Shown here: one piece after another, positions 54,622-63,109 of the stretch
Position numbering within the stretch: the stretch's first letter is position 1
Layout: every line of letters begins with the position of its first letter
DNA from: an uncultured Pelagibacteraceae bacterium
GTDB lineage: Bacteria; Pseudomonadota; Alphaproteobacteria; Pelagibacterales; Pelagibacteraceae
Length of the DNA stretch: 63,109 bases
Reading direction: 5' to 3'
Assembly (NCBI GenBank): GCA_902572775.1
Contig: CACGHF010000002.1
Coordinates: 1 to 63,109 of the forward strand
Notes under the pieces: generated by a model
What the model saw: the letters and a program-made list of their open reading frames with translations, nothing else
Database searches by the model: none
What the model was told of the DNA's origin: nothing
Made by a program: the position numbers and the translations under genes

Positions 54622-55207
54622 TTTTTTTACTAACTATAAATTCATGATCATTAAATGAGCTAGAAATTTTTTTTCTTAACCTATAAATATGAGTCTCTAC
54701 TGTATGTGTCTCCATATCAGATTGATAGCTCCAAACCTTTTCTTGTAATTCATCAATACTTACAGGTTTATTTTGTTTGGATAAATAAGTTATCGTATTA
54801 ATTTCTTTTTCAGTTAGTTTAAGTTTTATGTTGTTTAATAGCATCTCTCTAGAATTTAAATCAATAACATAATTGTTTAACTGAACTTTAGATTGGCTGT
54901 TAAATTGGATTTTTAAAAATTCAATATTAATTCTTTCTACTAATTTATAAATATTAAGTGGTAAATTTTCGAAAATAAAATGATTATTTATATTTGAATA
55001 TTTTTTATTAGATATAATTAAATAATTTTTCAAAATTTTTATTTTATCATTTAATAATTTCTCACTATCTACATAAAAAATTTCAAAATTTAAGTCTAAA
55101 CTAAGTTCTTCAAGAATGTGGTATAATGAATTAAATTTATATATTATTAAATTTTGACTGGTCACAGAGATAGAATATGACAATTTTAGTAAAAAATAAA
55201 CATACAC
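54602..55207 (-). CDS. OmpR/PhoB-type winged-helix regulator with degenerate receiver
   Basis: Up to 201 residues. The C-terminal 95 residues are a winged-helix DNA-binding domain: LKLTEKEINTITYLSKQ, VSIDELQEKVWSY and METHTVETHIYRLRKKI, ending FIVSKKNGYQIK. The N-terminal half resembles a receiver in length but has no visible Asp phosphorylation triad, so it is probably not controlled by a standard histidine kinase. The first ATG (55207) overlaps the divergent transpeptidase gene by 31 bp; a GTG at 55165 would avoid this. Targets are unknown. It precedes the ArfA-like gene on the same strand. Confidence 0.8.
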   Translation of the reverse strand: MYVYFLLKLSYSISVTSQNLIIYKFNSLYHILEELSLDLNFEIFYVDSEKLLNDKIKILKNYLIISNKKYSNINNHFIFENLPLNIYKLVERINIEFLKIQFNSQSKVQLNNYVIDLNSREMLLNNIKLKLTEKEINTITYLSKQNKPVSIDELQEKVWSYQSDMETHTVETHIYRLRKKISSSFNDHEFIVSKKNGYQIK

Positions 55208-55671
55208 TTCAAGTAGATGATTTTGTATTTAAATGCTGTATTGGAAAATATGGATCAACTATTAATAAAAAGGAGGGAGATAAAAAAACACCAAAAGGTA
55301 TATTTGAAATAGAAAATCTCTACTTTAGAAAAGATAGAATAAAAAAACCAATAACATCACTTAAATGCATAGAAATAAAAAAAAAAATGGGATGGTGTGA
55401 TGATATCAATTTTCCAAAAAAATATAACAAACTCATTAAAGCCAATGATAATTTAAGACATGAAAAACTTACCAGAAAAGATAATAAGTATAACTTGTTA
55501 ATTCCAATTAAGTACAATTTTAAAAAAACTATACCTGGTCGTGGTAGTTGTATTTTTATTCATTTAACAAAGAATTATAAACCAACGGCTGGATGTATTG
55601 CGTTAAAAGAAAAAGATTTTTTAATTTTGCTAAAAATAATTAGAAAAAATTCAAAAATAAAAATTTTTTAA
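55177..55671 (+). CDS. YkuD-type L,D-transpeptidase-like protein
   Basis: A 164-residue protein of the L,D-transpeptidase catalytic-domain family. Visible are KTPKGIFEIENLYF near residues 42-55, GWCDDI near 73, and the catalytic block SCIFIHLTKNYKPTAGCIAL near 130-149 with His, Gly and the nucleophile Cys. No signal peptide or anchor is visible, which is unusual for an enzyme that would act on periplasmic peptidoglycan, although many alphaproteobacterial short members also lack one. It is divergent from the regulator and interlocks by 4 bp with yggS. Confidence 0.83.
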   Translation: MTILVKNKHTLQVDDFVFKCCIGKYGSTINKKEGDKKTPKGIFEIENLYFRKDRIKKPITSLKCIEIKKKMGWCDDINFPKKYNKLIKANDNLRHEKLTRKDNKYNLLIPIKYNFKKTIPGRGSCIFIHLTKNYKPTAGCIALKEKDFLILLKIIRKNSKIKIF

Positions 55672-56327
55672 GACCTTTGACCAAAAATATTAGATCCTAT
55701 TCTTACATATGTTGAGTGGTTTTTAATTGCTTTTAAATAATCAGAAGACATGCCCATACTTAATTCTGTAAATCCATATTGATTATTTATTTGCTTCATC
55801 TCATTAAAGTATTCCTCTGGATCGTTATTAAGAGGAGGAATGCACATCAAGCCAATAACTTCCAATTTAAGATCATTGCAGAAAGAAACTAGTTTATTAA
55901 TATCATTTTTATTAATACCTGATTTTTGATTTTCATCACCAATATTAACCTGCAGAAAGATTTTAATTTTTTTATTTATTTTTAATTGTTCATCTGCAAT
56001 TTTTTTAGCTAATTTTTCACTATCAACTGAATGAATATAATCAAATATTTGAACAGCAAATTTAACTTTATTAGTTTGTAATTTGCCAATCATATGTAAT
56101 TTAATTTCTTTATTATCTTTTTTAATTTTGGTCCATTTTTCCATAGCTTCCTGAACTTTATTTTCTCCATAATCAAGGTGACCATAATCAATTAGAGGTA
56201 AAATCTTTTCAATATCAAATGTCTTTGAGACTGCTATGACTTTTATATGTTTTTTAGTGTCTGATTTGCTTAAATAATCTTTGATATTATTTTGAATGTC
56301 TAATAAATTTTTTACGGTGTTATGCAT
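55668..56327 (-). CDS. YggS-family PLP homeostasis protein
   Basis: PLP-binding protein (PROSC/PLPBP family) that buffers pyridoxal phosphate. I set the start at ATG 56327, giving 219 residues; the frame is open upstream but only over the divergent gene. The PLP lysine lies in KVIAVSKTF near residue 29-35, followed by YGENKVQEAMEKW near 54, HMIGKLQTNKVK near 79 and the C-terminal SMGMSSDYLKAI and VRIGSNIFGQR. The start codon directly abuts that of the ThiE-like gene (ATGCAT), or lies a few bp from it. Confidence 0.93.
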   Translation of the reverse strand: MHNTVKNLLDIQNNIKDYLSKSDTKKHIKVIAVSKTFDIEKILPLIDYGHLDYGENKVQEAMEKWTKIKKDNKEIKLHMIGKLQTNKVKFAVQIFDYIHSVDSEKLAKKIADEQLKINKKIKIFLQVNIGDENQKSGINKNDINKLVSFCNDLKLEVIGLMCIPPLNNDPEEYFNEMKQINNQYGFTELSMGMSSDYLKAIKNHSTYVRIGSNIFGQRS

Positions 56328-56333
56328 ATAAAT

Positions 56334-56852
56334 ATGATGAGAAAGTATTACTTTATTAATAAATTTGAAGCAAATAATATTGATAAACAAGATAAACAAA
56401 CAGTAATTATTTACAGAAATTATTCCTCAAAAATACCAAGTAAAAAGCTTATTTTAAAAATAAAAAATTATTGTAAAAAAAAGGGAAACAAATTTTACTT
56501 GTCTAATAACATTAAACTAGCAATTAAACTTAATTTAGACGGTGCGTACATACCTTCCTTCAATAAAACTACTAAACACTTGTCTTATTCATTTAAAAAA
56601 AATTTTAATGTTATTGGATCTGCTCATAATTTAAAGGAAATAAGAATGAAAGAAAAACAAAACGTTAATAAAATTTTTTTATCTTCTTTGTTTAAAAAAA
56701 ATAATAATTATTTGGGTATTAATAAATTTAAGTCTCTAACTAAACTTACAAAAAAAGATACAGTAGCTTTAGGTGGAATTTCTAAAAATAACTTAAAAAA
56801 ACTTTTACTTTTTAAGCGATTAGAATTTGCGGGAATATCTTATTTTGAATAA
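56334..56852 (+). CDS. ThiE/TenI-like protein
   Basis: About 172 residues with the pattern of a thiamine phosphate synthase-like barrel: NLDGAYIPSFN (the DGVHLGQ position), VIGSAHNLKEI (the IGVSTHN position), KIFLSSLFKK (the GPVF position) and VALGGISKNNLKKL. It is shorter than true ThiE and the residues for substrate phosphate are only partly matched, so enzymatic activity in thiamine synthesis is not certain. The start may be ATG 56322, 56334 or 56337; I list the middle. It is divergent from yggS, a pairing seen in other alphaproteobacteria. Confidence 0.75.
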   Translation: MMRKYYFINKFEANNIDKQDKQTVIIYRNYSSKIPSKKLILKIKNYCKKKGNKFYLSNNIKLAIKLNLDGAYIPSFNKTTKHLSYSFKKNFNVIGSAHNLKEIRMKEKQNVNKIFLSSLFKKNNNYLGINKFKSLTKLTKKDTVALGGISKNNLKKLLLFKRLEFAGISYFE

Positions 56853-56883
56853 AAAAAAAGGCCCCTATAAAGGGGCCCTTTTT
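56851..56883. terminator. Strong bidirectional intrinsic terminator
   Basis: Stem GGCCCCT (56860-56866), loop ATAA, AGGGGCC (56871-56877). The plus strand continues CTTTTT and the minus strand TTTTTTTTT, so it ends both the ThiE-like gene and the porin gene. It is the most GC-rich stem in the window. Confidence 0.92.
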
Positions 56884-56904
56884 AAATATTTGATCTAAAT
56901 TAAA

Positions 56905-57879
56905 TTAGAATGCAAATGATGCAGCAACTTCCCACATAGATTTGTCAGCAGTAACAGCTGAGCTGTAGCTCATGTTATCACCGTTAACCATTTTACCTGA
57001 GATAGTCATTCCACCTGCAGTGTATGATGCAGTAACACCATTAACTTCTTGGTCAACATCTCCACTTGCATTTGGTGTAGATTGATCTGCTACTTTGTAA
57101 GCAATAGAAATCTCATCAGTTACAGTGTAAGCAACAGAGTAACCAGTAAAGTCTACATCTGCTGTAGTTGTAGTTGATTCTGAATCGTATTCAGTTTCAG
57201 CAAAAGCTACTGTTACTGGACCATAAGCGTATGTTGCATAGTATGTAGAAACATCTGCTTCTGAACCTTTAGTAGTTTTGTTTTCACCTGAAGCGAAACC
57301 AAGAGTTAAACCTTCAACACCTGTGTAAGCAACAGCCCAGTCAAAAGTACCTTCGTACTGTGTACCAGTGTGAGGAACGTATGATACGTTTACCGCTAAA
57401 CCATCCATTAAAGAAGGTAAAGAGTAAGACAACATGTTGTCTGAAGTTGATGATGTTGGAGCAGCAGCATGTCCCATACCGTTATCCCAAATATCACCAG
57501 TTGCCATATCGTCTACAGCTGATTGAGCCGAACTTCCACCGTGTCCAGAGAAAGTTAAAGTTCCAACAGTATCACTTCCAATTGATAGAGAGTGACTGTC
57601 GAAAGGCTTACCAGTATCTGTAGTTGATGTTACACCAGCACCAGCACCTTGATCTAATTCAAATGATACAGATGCAGTTAAACCGTTATCTAGTTCACCT
57701 GAACCAGTAAAAGTTACACTGTTACCCATAGACCAAGCTTTACCAGCGTTAGCAGCACCACCGTTTACGTGTTGTACTTCAAAACTAGCACCACCAGAAA
57801 CACTTAGAGAACCAGCAAATGCTGAAGTTGCAACAAGTGAACCTGCTAATGCAGTTAAACCTATTTTTTTAATGTTCAT
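56905..57879 (-). CDS. Gram-negative porin
   Basis: Outer-membrane channel of 324 residues from ATG 57879, chosen because AAGGAG lies 9 nt upstream and a clean signal peptide (MNIKKIGLTALAGSLVATSAFA) results; the longer frame has no support. The mature part is an alternating beta-strand protein rich in Gly, Ser, Thr and Ala and ends in Phe (AASFAF), the outer-membrane sorting signal. Use of abundant-type codons and low Lys/Asn contrasts with its neighbours and suggests very high expression. Solute choice cannot be inferred. A strong terminator follows and a long palindrome precedes it. Confidence 0.9.
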   Translation of the reverse strand: MNIKKIGLTALAGSLVATSAFAGSLSVSGGASFEVQHVNGGAANAGKAWSMGNSVTFTGSGELDNGLTASVSFELDQGAGAGVTSTTDTGKPFDSHSLSIGSDTVGTLTFSGHGGSSAQSAVDDMATGDIWDNGMGHAAAPTSSTSDNMLSYSLPSLMDGLAVNVSYVPHTGTQYEGTFDWAVAYTGVEGLTLGFASGENKTTKGSEADVSTYYATYAYGPVTVAFAETEYDSESTTTTADVDFTGYSVAYTVTDEISIAYKVADQSTPNASGDVDQEVNGVTASYTAGGMTISGKMVNGDNMSYSSAVTADKSMWEVAASFAF

Positions 57880-57986
57880 ATTAATTACTCCTTGTTTAAT
57901 TGTTATTATTAATAATAAACGTTGCTTTTTTATCACCTAAATCGCTGTAATTTTACAAAATTGGCTTATTTTACTATATTTTTATG

Positions 57987-58010
57987 AAGTGTTGCATTTT
58001 TGCATCACTT
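57987..58010. repeat. Near-perfect palindrome upstream of the porin gene
   Basis: AAGTGTTGCA (57987-57996), TTTT, TGCATCACTT (58001-58010): 10-bp arms with one mismatch. It lies about 108 bp upstream of the porin ATG and 74 bp upstream of the DUF3576 ATG. It could be an operator shared by the divergent pair or, on the plus strand where TTTAA follows, a weak terminator. Confidence 0.65.
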
Positions 58011-58083
58011 TTTAATGCTTATTTATATATATAATTTAAATATTTTGGGTTTATGTTGTAAATATAATTTTTTTTAAATCTAC

Positions 58084-58677
58084 ATGAAAATTTCTATATT
58101 AATTAAAAAAGCAGTATTTATATTAATCCTACCATTATTCATGATTTCTTGCAAAGGTCCTGATGGTAAATTTAAATTACCTGGAAGTGACGCAAGAAAA
58201 TTCCCGGCTGACCCGAAAAAAAGAGTTGAACAAAACATTAAAGAAGGAAGGGGATTTAGATTAAGCGGAGAAGATGGATTATTTTCAAGCCGTGGGGGAG
58301 GATCATTTGAATTTGCATCCTCTAATGAATTGTGGAGAGCTTCCTTAGATACAATTGATTTTATGCCGCTTGTTTCTGTAAATTATAGCGGGGGTATAAT
58401 AATAACTGATTGGTATAGCAATAACCAAAATCCAAATGAAAGTATAAAGATTTCTATCAGATTTTTAACTAATGAAATTAGGTCTGATGCTCTGGATATT
58501 AAAGTTTTTACAAAAAAATGCAGTGAAAATTTTAATTGTCAAACATATGAAACCAATGAATCTTTGGCACCTGAACTTACGAGACAAATTTTAAAAACTG
58601 CTGCAATTTATCAAAAAGAAAAAACAGATAAAACAAAGAAAAAAAATAAAGACTACAAATATCCTAATCTGGATTAA
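58084..58677 (+). CDS. DUF3576 lipoprotein
   Basis: A 197-residue lipoprotein with hydrophobic signal and lipobox MISC near residues 20-23. The DUF3576 core is [20 protein letters not shown] near 76-95 followed by [15 protein letters not shown] near 97-111; these blocks are highly conserved in alphaproteobacteria. The C-terminal 20 residues are Lys-rich and variable. Its function is unknown, but the fixed position just before leuS-lptE-holA suggests an outer-membrane assembly role (inference). The gap to leuS is 7 bp. Confidence 0.88.
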   Translation: MKISILIKKAVFILILPLFMISCKGPDGKFKLPGSDARKFPADPKKRVEQNIKEGRGFRLSGEDGLFSSRGGGSFEFASSNELWRASLDTIDFMPLVSVNYSGGIIITDWYSNNQNPNESIKISIRFLTNEIRSDALDIKVFTKKCSENFNCQTYETNESLAPELTRQILKTAAIYQKEKTDKTKKKNKDYKYPNLD

Positions 58678-58684
58678 TACTACA

Positions 58685-61219
58685 GTGGATCGTTATAACT
58701 TTAAAAGTATAGAAGAGAAGTGGCAAAACATTTGGGAAGATAAAAAAATTTTTTCAAGCAAAGTCGATAAAAATAAAAAAAAATTTTATTGTCTGGAAAT
58801 GTTTCCTTACCCTTCGGGAAAGATTCATATGGGTCACGTAAGAAATTACACTATTGGCGATGTTTTAGCTCGATACAAAGCGTTACAAGGTTTTAATGTT
58901 TTACATCCTATGGGGTGGGATTCTTTTGGTATGCCGGCAGAGAACGCGGCAAAACAAAATAATTTAGACCCAAAAACGTGGACCGAAAGCAACATTTCAA
59001 ATATGAAAGCACAATTAAAAAGACTTGGTCTTTCTATAGATTGGGATAGAGAAATTTCCACTTGCTCAGAAGAATACTATAAACATCAGCAAAAATTCTT
59101 CTTAGAATTATTTGAAAAAAAACTTGTTTATAGAAAAGAAAACTACGTTAACTGGGACCCGGTTGATGAAACTGTTTTAGCTAATGAACAAGTTATAGAT
59201 GGAAAAGGTTGGCGATCAGGTGCAACTGTTGAAAGAAAAAAATTAAGTCAATGGTTTTTCAATATTTCTAAATTTTCAGAAGAATTATTGAATGGATTAG
59301 ACAAATTAAAAAAATGGCCAAATAAAGTTAAGACAATGCAAAAAAATTGGATTGGAAAATCATTTGGTTGCGAAATAGCTTTTAAAATAGAGGGTAATTT
59401 ACCTATAAAAAATATCAAGTGTTTTACAACAAGACCTGACACTTTGTTTGGTTTTTCTTTTTTGGCGTTATCAATCGATCATGAAATCTCAAAATATTAT
59501 GAAGGTAATGAAGATTTTAAAAAATTTAAATCAGAATGTTCTAAATCTGGCACTACCGAAGAAGCTATAGCTGTTGCAGAAAAAATTGGTTTTAAAACTG
59601 ATCTTTTAGCTATTAATCCTCTCGATCCAAATCATAAAGTGCCAGTATATTTTGCTAACTTTGTTTTAGTAGATTATGGCTTTGGTGCTGTTTTTGGATG
59701 TCCAGCTCATGATCAAAGAGATTATGATTTTGCAAAAAAATATGATTTAGAAATTAAAACTGTTGTTAAGCCTAAAGAAGAGAATGATGATTTTAAAGTC
59801 ACTAAGGAAGCTTACTCAGGACCAGGTATAGTAATAAATTCTAAATTTCTTAACGGATTAAGCGCACCTGAAAATTCAGTTTTAGAAACAATAAAAATTT
59901 TAGAAGAAAAAAATTTAGGTAAAAAACAAATTAATTTCAGATTAAAAGACTGGGGTGTATCAAGACAAAGATATTGGGGTTGTCCAATTCCAATATTATA
60001 TGATGAAAAAGGAGAAGTTCATCCTGTTCCTGAAGAAATGTTACCAGTAAAACTGCCTGAAAATGTTGATCTCAATGTTAAAGGTAACCCCCTTGATAGC
60101 AAAAAAGAATGGAAAGAAATTGAAGTAAATGGGAAAAAACTCTTTAGAGAAACAGATACATTAGATACATTCGTATGTTCATCATGGTATTATTTGAGAT
60201 TTTGCTCACCAAACAATTCGCTTTATGGATATAATAAAGAAGAAATTGATTATTGGATGCCAGTAGATCAATATATTGGTGGAGTTGAACATGCAATTTT
60301 ACACTTACTTTACTCAAGATTTTTTATGCGTGCTTTGTCTTATAAAAATACAGAACTTAATATATCAGAACCCTTTGAAGGATTATTTACACAAGGAATG
60401 GTTTGTCATGAAACTTATAAAGATCCTGAAAATAATTGGGTTAGTCCCGAAGAAATAGAAACTATAGAAGGTCAGAAGTATTTAAAAAATAATCATTCAA
60501 AAAAAATTACAGTTGGACCATCTGAGTCAATGTCAAAATCGAAAAAAAATATAATTGACCCAGAGAATATAATTAAAAGTTATGGTGCAGATGCAGCAAG
60601 GTTATTCATTTTATCTGATAGCCCACCAGAAAAAGATGTCCAGTGGTCAGAAGAGGGAATTATTTCATCATATAAATTTATTCAAAAACTTTGGAACTTA
60701 AATTCAAAAATTTTAATTGAAATGAATAAAAATCATACTGATGATTTTGATGAAGAATTAAAAAAAGAAACAAATAAATTTTTAAAAAAAATAACTGAAA
60801 ATCTTGAAAACTTTAGTTACAACAAAATAATAGCTAATTTATACGAAATTTATGGTTTTTTAATAAAACAAATAAAAAAGAATTATAAAAAACAAACACT
60901 TGTTGAAAACTATGAAAAAATATTATTAGCAATAATGCCTGTAATTCCTCATTTTTCAAGTGAGTGTTTAGAAATAATTAAAACAAAAAAATTCGAATGG
61001 CCATCTTATAATATTTCTTTACTTGAGGAGGAAAACATAATTATTGTTATTCAAATAAATGGTAAAAAGAGAGGCCTAATTGAAACGAAAAGAGATGTTT
61101 CCGAAAAACAAGTATTAGATAAAATGATGTCAGATATAAATATTAAAAGACACATCGAAAATAAAAAAATTAAAAAAAAGATATTTGTTAAAAATAAACT
61201 AATTAATATTATCATCTAA
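58685..61219 (+). CDS. leuS: Leucyl-tRNA synthetase
   Basis: Class Ia synthetase charging tRNA-Leu. The start is GTG 58685, which gives the standard N-terminus [13 protein letters not shown]; no ATG fits. Motifs in the 844 residues are the HIGH element [15 protein letters not shown] near 37-51, the editing domain with [10 protein letters not shown] near 245-254, [11 protein letters not shown] near 499 and the KMSKS loop SMSKSKKN near 617. The protein is complete, and its stop shares one base with the lptE ATG. The cognate tRNA-Leu(CAA) lies at 1.4 kb. Confidence 0.97.
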   Translation: MDRYNFKSIEEKWQNIWEDKKIFSSKVDKNKKKFYCLEMFPYPSGKIHMGHVRNYTIGDVLARYKALQGFNVLHPMGWDSFGMPAENAAKQNNLDPKTWTESNISNMKAQLKRLGLSIDWDREISTCSEEYYKHQQKFFLELFEKKLVYRKENYVNWDPVDETVLANEQVIDGKGWRSGATVERKKLSQWFFNISKFSEELLNGLDKLKKWPNKVKTMQKNWIGKSFGCEIAFKIEGNLPIKNIKCFTTRPDTLFGFSFLALSIDHEISKYYEGNEDFKKFKSECSKSGTTEEAIAVAEKIGFKTDLLAINPLDPNHKVPVYFANFVLVDYGFGAVFGCPAHDQRDYDFAKKYDLEIKTVVKPKEENDDFKVTKEAYSGPGIVINSKFLNGLSAPENSVLETIKILEEKNLGKKQINFRLKDWGVSRQRYWGCPIPILYDEKGEVHPVPEEMLPVKLPENVDLNVKGNPLDSKKEWKEIEVNGKKLFRETDTLDTFVCSSWYYLRFCSPNNSLYGYNKEEIDYWMPVDQYIGGVEHAILHLLYSRFFMRALSYKNTELNISEPFEGLFTQGMVCHETYKDPENNWVSPEEIETIEGQKYLKNNHSKKITVGPSESMSKSKKNIIDPENIIKSYGADAARLFILSDSPPEKDVQWSEEGIISSYKFIQKLWNLNSKILIEMNKNHTDDFDEELKKETNKFLKKITENLENFSYNKIIANLYEIYGFLIKQIKKNYKKQTLVENYEKILLAIMPVIPHFSSECLEIIKTKKFEWPSYNISLLEEENIIIVIQINGKKRGLIETKRDVSEKQVLDKMMSDINIKRHIENKKIKKKIFVKNKLINIII

Positions 61220-61674
61220 TGAAAAAAAAAATTTTTAGTATTTTTATTGTTTTATTTCTAAGCAATTGTGGTTTCTCTCCAATTTATCTTCAAGAAAAAA
61301 ACGTAGATTATCATGTTAAAATAGGAAATGTTGAAGGCGATAGACTAATTAATAATTTGATTGTTTCACAATTAAATAGAAACAATAATGAATCATCATT
61401 AAAAAAAATTAATATTGATATTAACACAGAATATAAAAAAATAATTAATTCAAAAAATGCAACAGGAGCTGCAGCAAGTTATGAATTAGTTTCTATAACC
61501 TTGATTGATATTACAAAAGACAACAAAACTGAAAGATTGGTAGTAAATAAAAAATTTATTATTGATAAAATTGATAATTCATTTGATCAAAATAATTACG
61601 AAAGAACTGTTAAAGAGACTTTTGCCTCATCAATAGTTGAAAAATTAAGATATAAACTTAATTCTTTAGAATGA
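61219..61674 (+). CDS. lptE: LPS-assembly lipoprotein LptE
   Basis: Outer-membrane plug of the LptD translocon. The 151-residue protein has a signal peptide and lipobox SNC-G near residue 17, then GFSPIYLQ, the G-(F/W)-x-P-(L/I)-Y start of LptE, and the central ATGAAASYELVSITLIDI with beta-strand periodicity. Sequence similarity in LptE is low, so the call rests on lipobox, size and the leuS-lptE-holA order, which is near-universal in proteobacteria. It overlaps holA by 4 bp. Confidence 0.87.
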   Translation: MKKKIFSIFIVLFLSNCGFSPIYLQEKNVDYHVKIGNVEGDRLINNLIVSQLNRNNNESSLKKINIDINTEYKKIINSKNATGAAASYELVSITLIDITKDNKTERLVVNKKFIIDKIDNSFDQNNYERTVKETFASSIVEKLRYKLNSLE

Positions 61675-62648
61675 TTATTAAATCTTTCGAGATAAGAAAA
61701 ATAAATCAAAATAAATCCAATATAATATTAATTTATGGTGAAAACGAAGGTCTAAAAAATTCTATTTTAGAAAATTTAATCAAAGATAAAGATAATATAT
61801 TTAAATACGAAGAAAAAGAAATTCTAGATAGTAATAATGAATTTATTGAAAGTATCTTTTCTAAGTCACTATTTGAGGATAAAAAAAATGTAATTATAAA
61901 AAGAGCTACTGATAAAATTTTAAAAATAATAGAAGAGATTCTGGAAAAAAAAATAGAAGATTTAAACTTAATAATTAATAGTAACAATCTTGAGAAAAGA
62001 TCTAAATTAAGATCTTTTTTTGAAAAAAATAAAGATTTAATTTGTATACCAGTTTATGCAGATAATTTGCAAACAATTACAAAGTTAGCTTTTGATTTTT
62101 TCAAAGATAAAAATATTGCTATTTCTCAATCTAATATTAATTTAATAGTTACTAAATCTAATGGTGATAGAGAAATTTTATTTAATGAATTGGATAAAAT
62201 TGGGAATTATTGCATTAATGGAAAAAAACTAAATGAAGAAATTATTCAAAAGTTAATTAACTTATCTCAAAATTACAGTATTTCAGAACTTGTAGATAAT
62301 TGTTTGGCAAAAAATAAAAAGAAAATCATAAGTATTTTTAACGAAAATAACTTTAATGATAGTGATTGTATAATTATTATTAGGACACTCCTAGGTAAAT
62401 CAAAAAGACTTCTCGCACTTGCACATGAATACAAGAATAATAAAAATATAGATCTGACAATTGCATCGGCTAAACCACCTATTTTTTGGAAAGATAAAGA
62501 AATAACTAAACAACAATTATTAAAGTGGAAAGCGGAAAATATTCAAAAATTAATATATAAAATTACTGAAATAGAACTTTCAATTAAGAAGAATTTGAAC
62601 AAATCGCTTAATATAACTACTGATTTTATTATTCACCAATCAACCTAG
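61671..62648 (+). CDS. holA: DNA polymerase III delta subunit
   Basis: Wrench subunit of the clamp loader that opens the dnaN clamp. The 325-residue protein is weakly conserved but has the N-terminal NIILIYGENEGLKNSILENL near residues 15-34, the central SLFEDKKNVIIKRA near 70-83 and the C-terminal helical collar (about 205-325) with IELSIKKNLN near the end. Placement after leuS-lptE strongly supports it. It is convergent with parB, with a 2-bp gap. Confidence 0.9.
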   Translation: MIIKSFEIRKINQNKSNIILIYGENEGLKNSILENLIKDKDNIFKYEEKEILDSNNEFIESIFSKSLFEDKKNVIIKRATDKILKIIEEILEKKIEDLNLIINSNNLEKRSKLRSFFEKNKDLICIPVYADNLQTITKLAFDFFKDKNIAISQSNINLIVTKSNGDREILFNELDKIGNYCINGKKLNEEIIQKLINLSQNYSISELVDNCLAKNKKKIISIFNENNFNDSDCIIIIRTLLGKSKRLLALAHEYKNNKNIDLTIASAKPPIFWKDKEITKQQLLKWKAENIQKLIYKITEIELSIKKNLNKSLNITTDFIIHQST

Positions 62649-62650
62649 AT

Positions 62651-63109
62651 TTAGTAATTAGATTTGATTATATCTATAATTTTATTTAATTGATCTAAAT
62701 CTTTATATTCAAAGATTATTTTACCCTTATTTCTTTTATTATTTTGAATATTAACATTTAGACCAATTTTATTTGAAATTGATAATTCTAAAGCAGCAAT
62801 ATTTGTGTCTTTAATGTTTTTTGATTTTTGTTTTTTGTTTTTAAAAATTTTAACAAAATTTTCGGCTTGTCTTACAGAAAGTTTTTTTTCAATAATTTTA
62901 GTTGCAACAAAACTTGCATTTTCTAAACCAACCAAAATTTTCGCATGACCAGCTGTCAATTTTTGAGTTTCAATTAATTTTATAACATCACTTGGTAAAG
63001 TAAGTAGCCTTAATGAGTTAGTTATGTGACTTCTACTTTTGCCAATAAATTTTGATACTTTCTCCTGATCATAAGAAAAATCATCTATCAAACGTTTATA
63101 ACCCTGCGC
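62651..63109 (-). CDS. parB: Chromosome partition protein ParB, 5' part cut by window
   Basis: CTP-dependent sliding clamp that binds parS and segregates origins. The frame is open from the window edge: it enters with AQGYKRLIDDF, continues through the helix-turn-helix VSKFIGKSRSHITNSLRLL and LTAGHAKILVGLENA, and ends with a linker and dimerisation tail. About 152 residues are visible; roughly the first 130 (including the GERRxR arginine box) lie outside. parA and gidB/gidA usually follow upstream, so the chromosome origin region may lie just beyond the window end. Confidence 0.95.
   Translation of the reverse strand, partial: AQGYKRLIDDFSYDQEKVSKFIGKSRSHITNSLRLLTLPSDVIKLIETQKLTAGHAKILVGLENASFVATKIIEKKLSVRQAENFVKIFKNKKQKSKNIKDTNIAALELSISNKIGLNVNIQNNKRNKGKIIFEYKDLDQLNKIIDIIKSNY

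Noticed and set aside
57880..57936. N-terminal 19-residue extension of the porin
   Set aside because: The internal ATG gives a clean signal peptide and a Shine-Dalgarno sequence lies inside the extension.
1..63109. CRISPR array, prophage, insertion sequence or toxin-antitoxin pair
   Set aside because: No regularly spaced repeats, transposase, integrase or paired small toxin genes seen. The HNH gene stands alone and looks chromosomal.

Overview
The window is a compact, AT-rich stretch of bacterial chromosome (roughly 70% A+T by eye) made almost wholly of housekeeping genes. Gene order and content point to an alphaproteobacterium of the SAR11 / Candidatus Pelagibacter type. The signs are very short spacers, many start/stop overlaps, alphaproteobacterial linkages (mutM-rpsT-dnaA-dnaN, irr-fabA-fabB-fabI, argH-lptM-lysA, DUF3576-leuS-lptE-holA-parB, fur-miaB-phoH-ybeY-lnt-metK) and Lys/Asn/Ile-rich proteins. 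The lineage call is inferred from this pattern, not from a search. I see no rRNA, insertion sequence, integrase, prophage or CRISPR array. One tRNA (Leu, CAA) is present.

Layout. 1-5.2 kb: partial acyl-CoA synthetase, tRNA-Leu, a membrane/redox set (DedA-like, DsbB, Coq7-type hydroxylase), HNH nuclease, esterase, HIG1-like protein and a TlpA-like thioredoxin. 5.2-8.7 kb: argH, a 43-residue LptM-like lipoprotein, lysA, plsC. 8.7-12.7 kb (minus): mutM, rpsT, dnaA, dnaN, with a 312-bp gap upstream of dnaA holding an iteron-like direct repeat. 12.7-17.8 kb (plus): ubiE, ubiB, coaBC, dut, a MoeB/ThiF-like E1 enzyme and an SH3-like exported protein. 17.8-23.6 kb: an iron/peroxide-linked block (DUF3501, HdrD/GlpC-like Fe-S protein, rubrerythrin, Irr) divergent from fabA-fabB-fabI; two matching Irr-box-like palindromes lie here. 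23.6-30.2 kb (minus): nusA-infB-rbfA-rpsO-pnp without rimP, ylxR or truB. 30.3-36.6 kb (minus): tsaB (half length), fur/mur, miaB, phoH, ybeY, lnt, metK, lacking rimI and corC. 36.5-47.4 kb: deacetylase, Bax-like glucosaminidase, NfuA-like protein, trpS, murJ, maeB, BON lipoprotein, rsmI, LpoA-like protein, rdgB. 47.4-54.5 kb (plus): grpE, dnaK (sigma-32-type promoter), dnaJ, an FkbM methyltransferase, dapB, nth and a PfkB kinase. 54.5-56.9 kb: a 39-residue ArfA-like ribosome-rescue gene, a winged-helix regulator, an L,D-transpeptidase-like protein, YggS and a ThiE-like protein. 56.9-63.1 kb: an abundant-type porin, then DUF3576 lipoprotein, leuS, lptE, holA and the end of parB.

How it works together. 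The genes cover replication initiation and segregation (dnaA, dnaN, holA, parB), translation (infB, rbfA, nusA, two ribosomal proteins, two aminoacyl-tRNA synthetases, rescue factor), envelope building (plsC, murJ, lnt, lptE, porin, peptidoglycan enzymes), ubiquinone synthesis, fatty-acid synthesis and chaperones. The points most worth a second look are the ArfA-like mini-gene, the Irr-box pair around irr/rubrerythrin, the half-length TsaB overlapping a divergent signal-peptide gene, the repeat upstream of dnaA, and the stop-codon interlock of convergent genes. I did not find a convincing wholly new multi-gene system.
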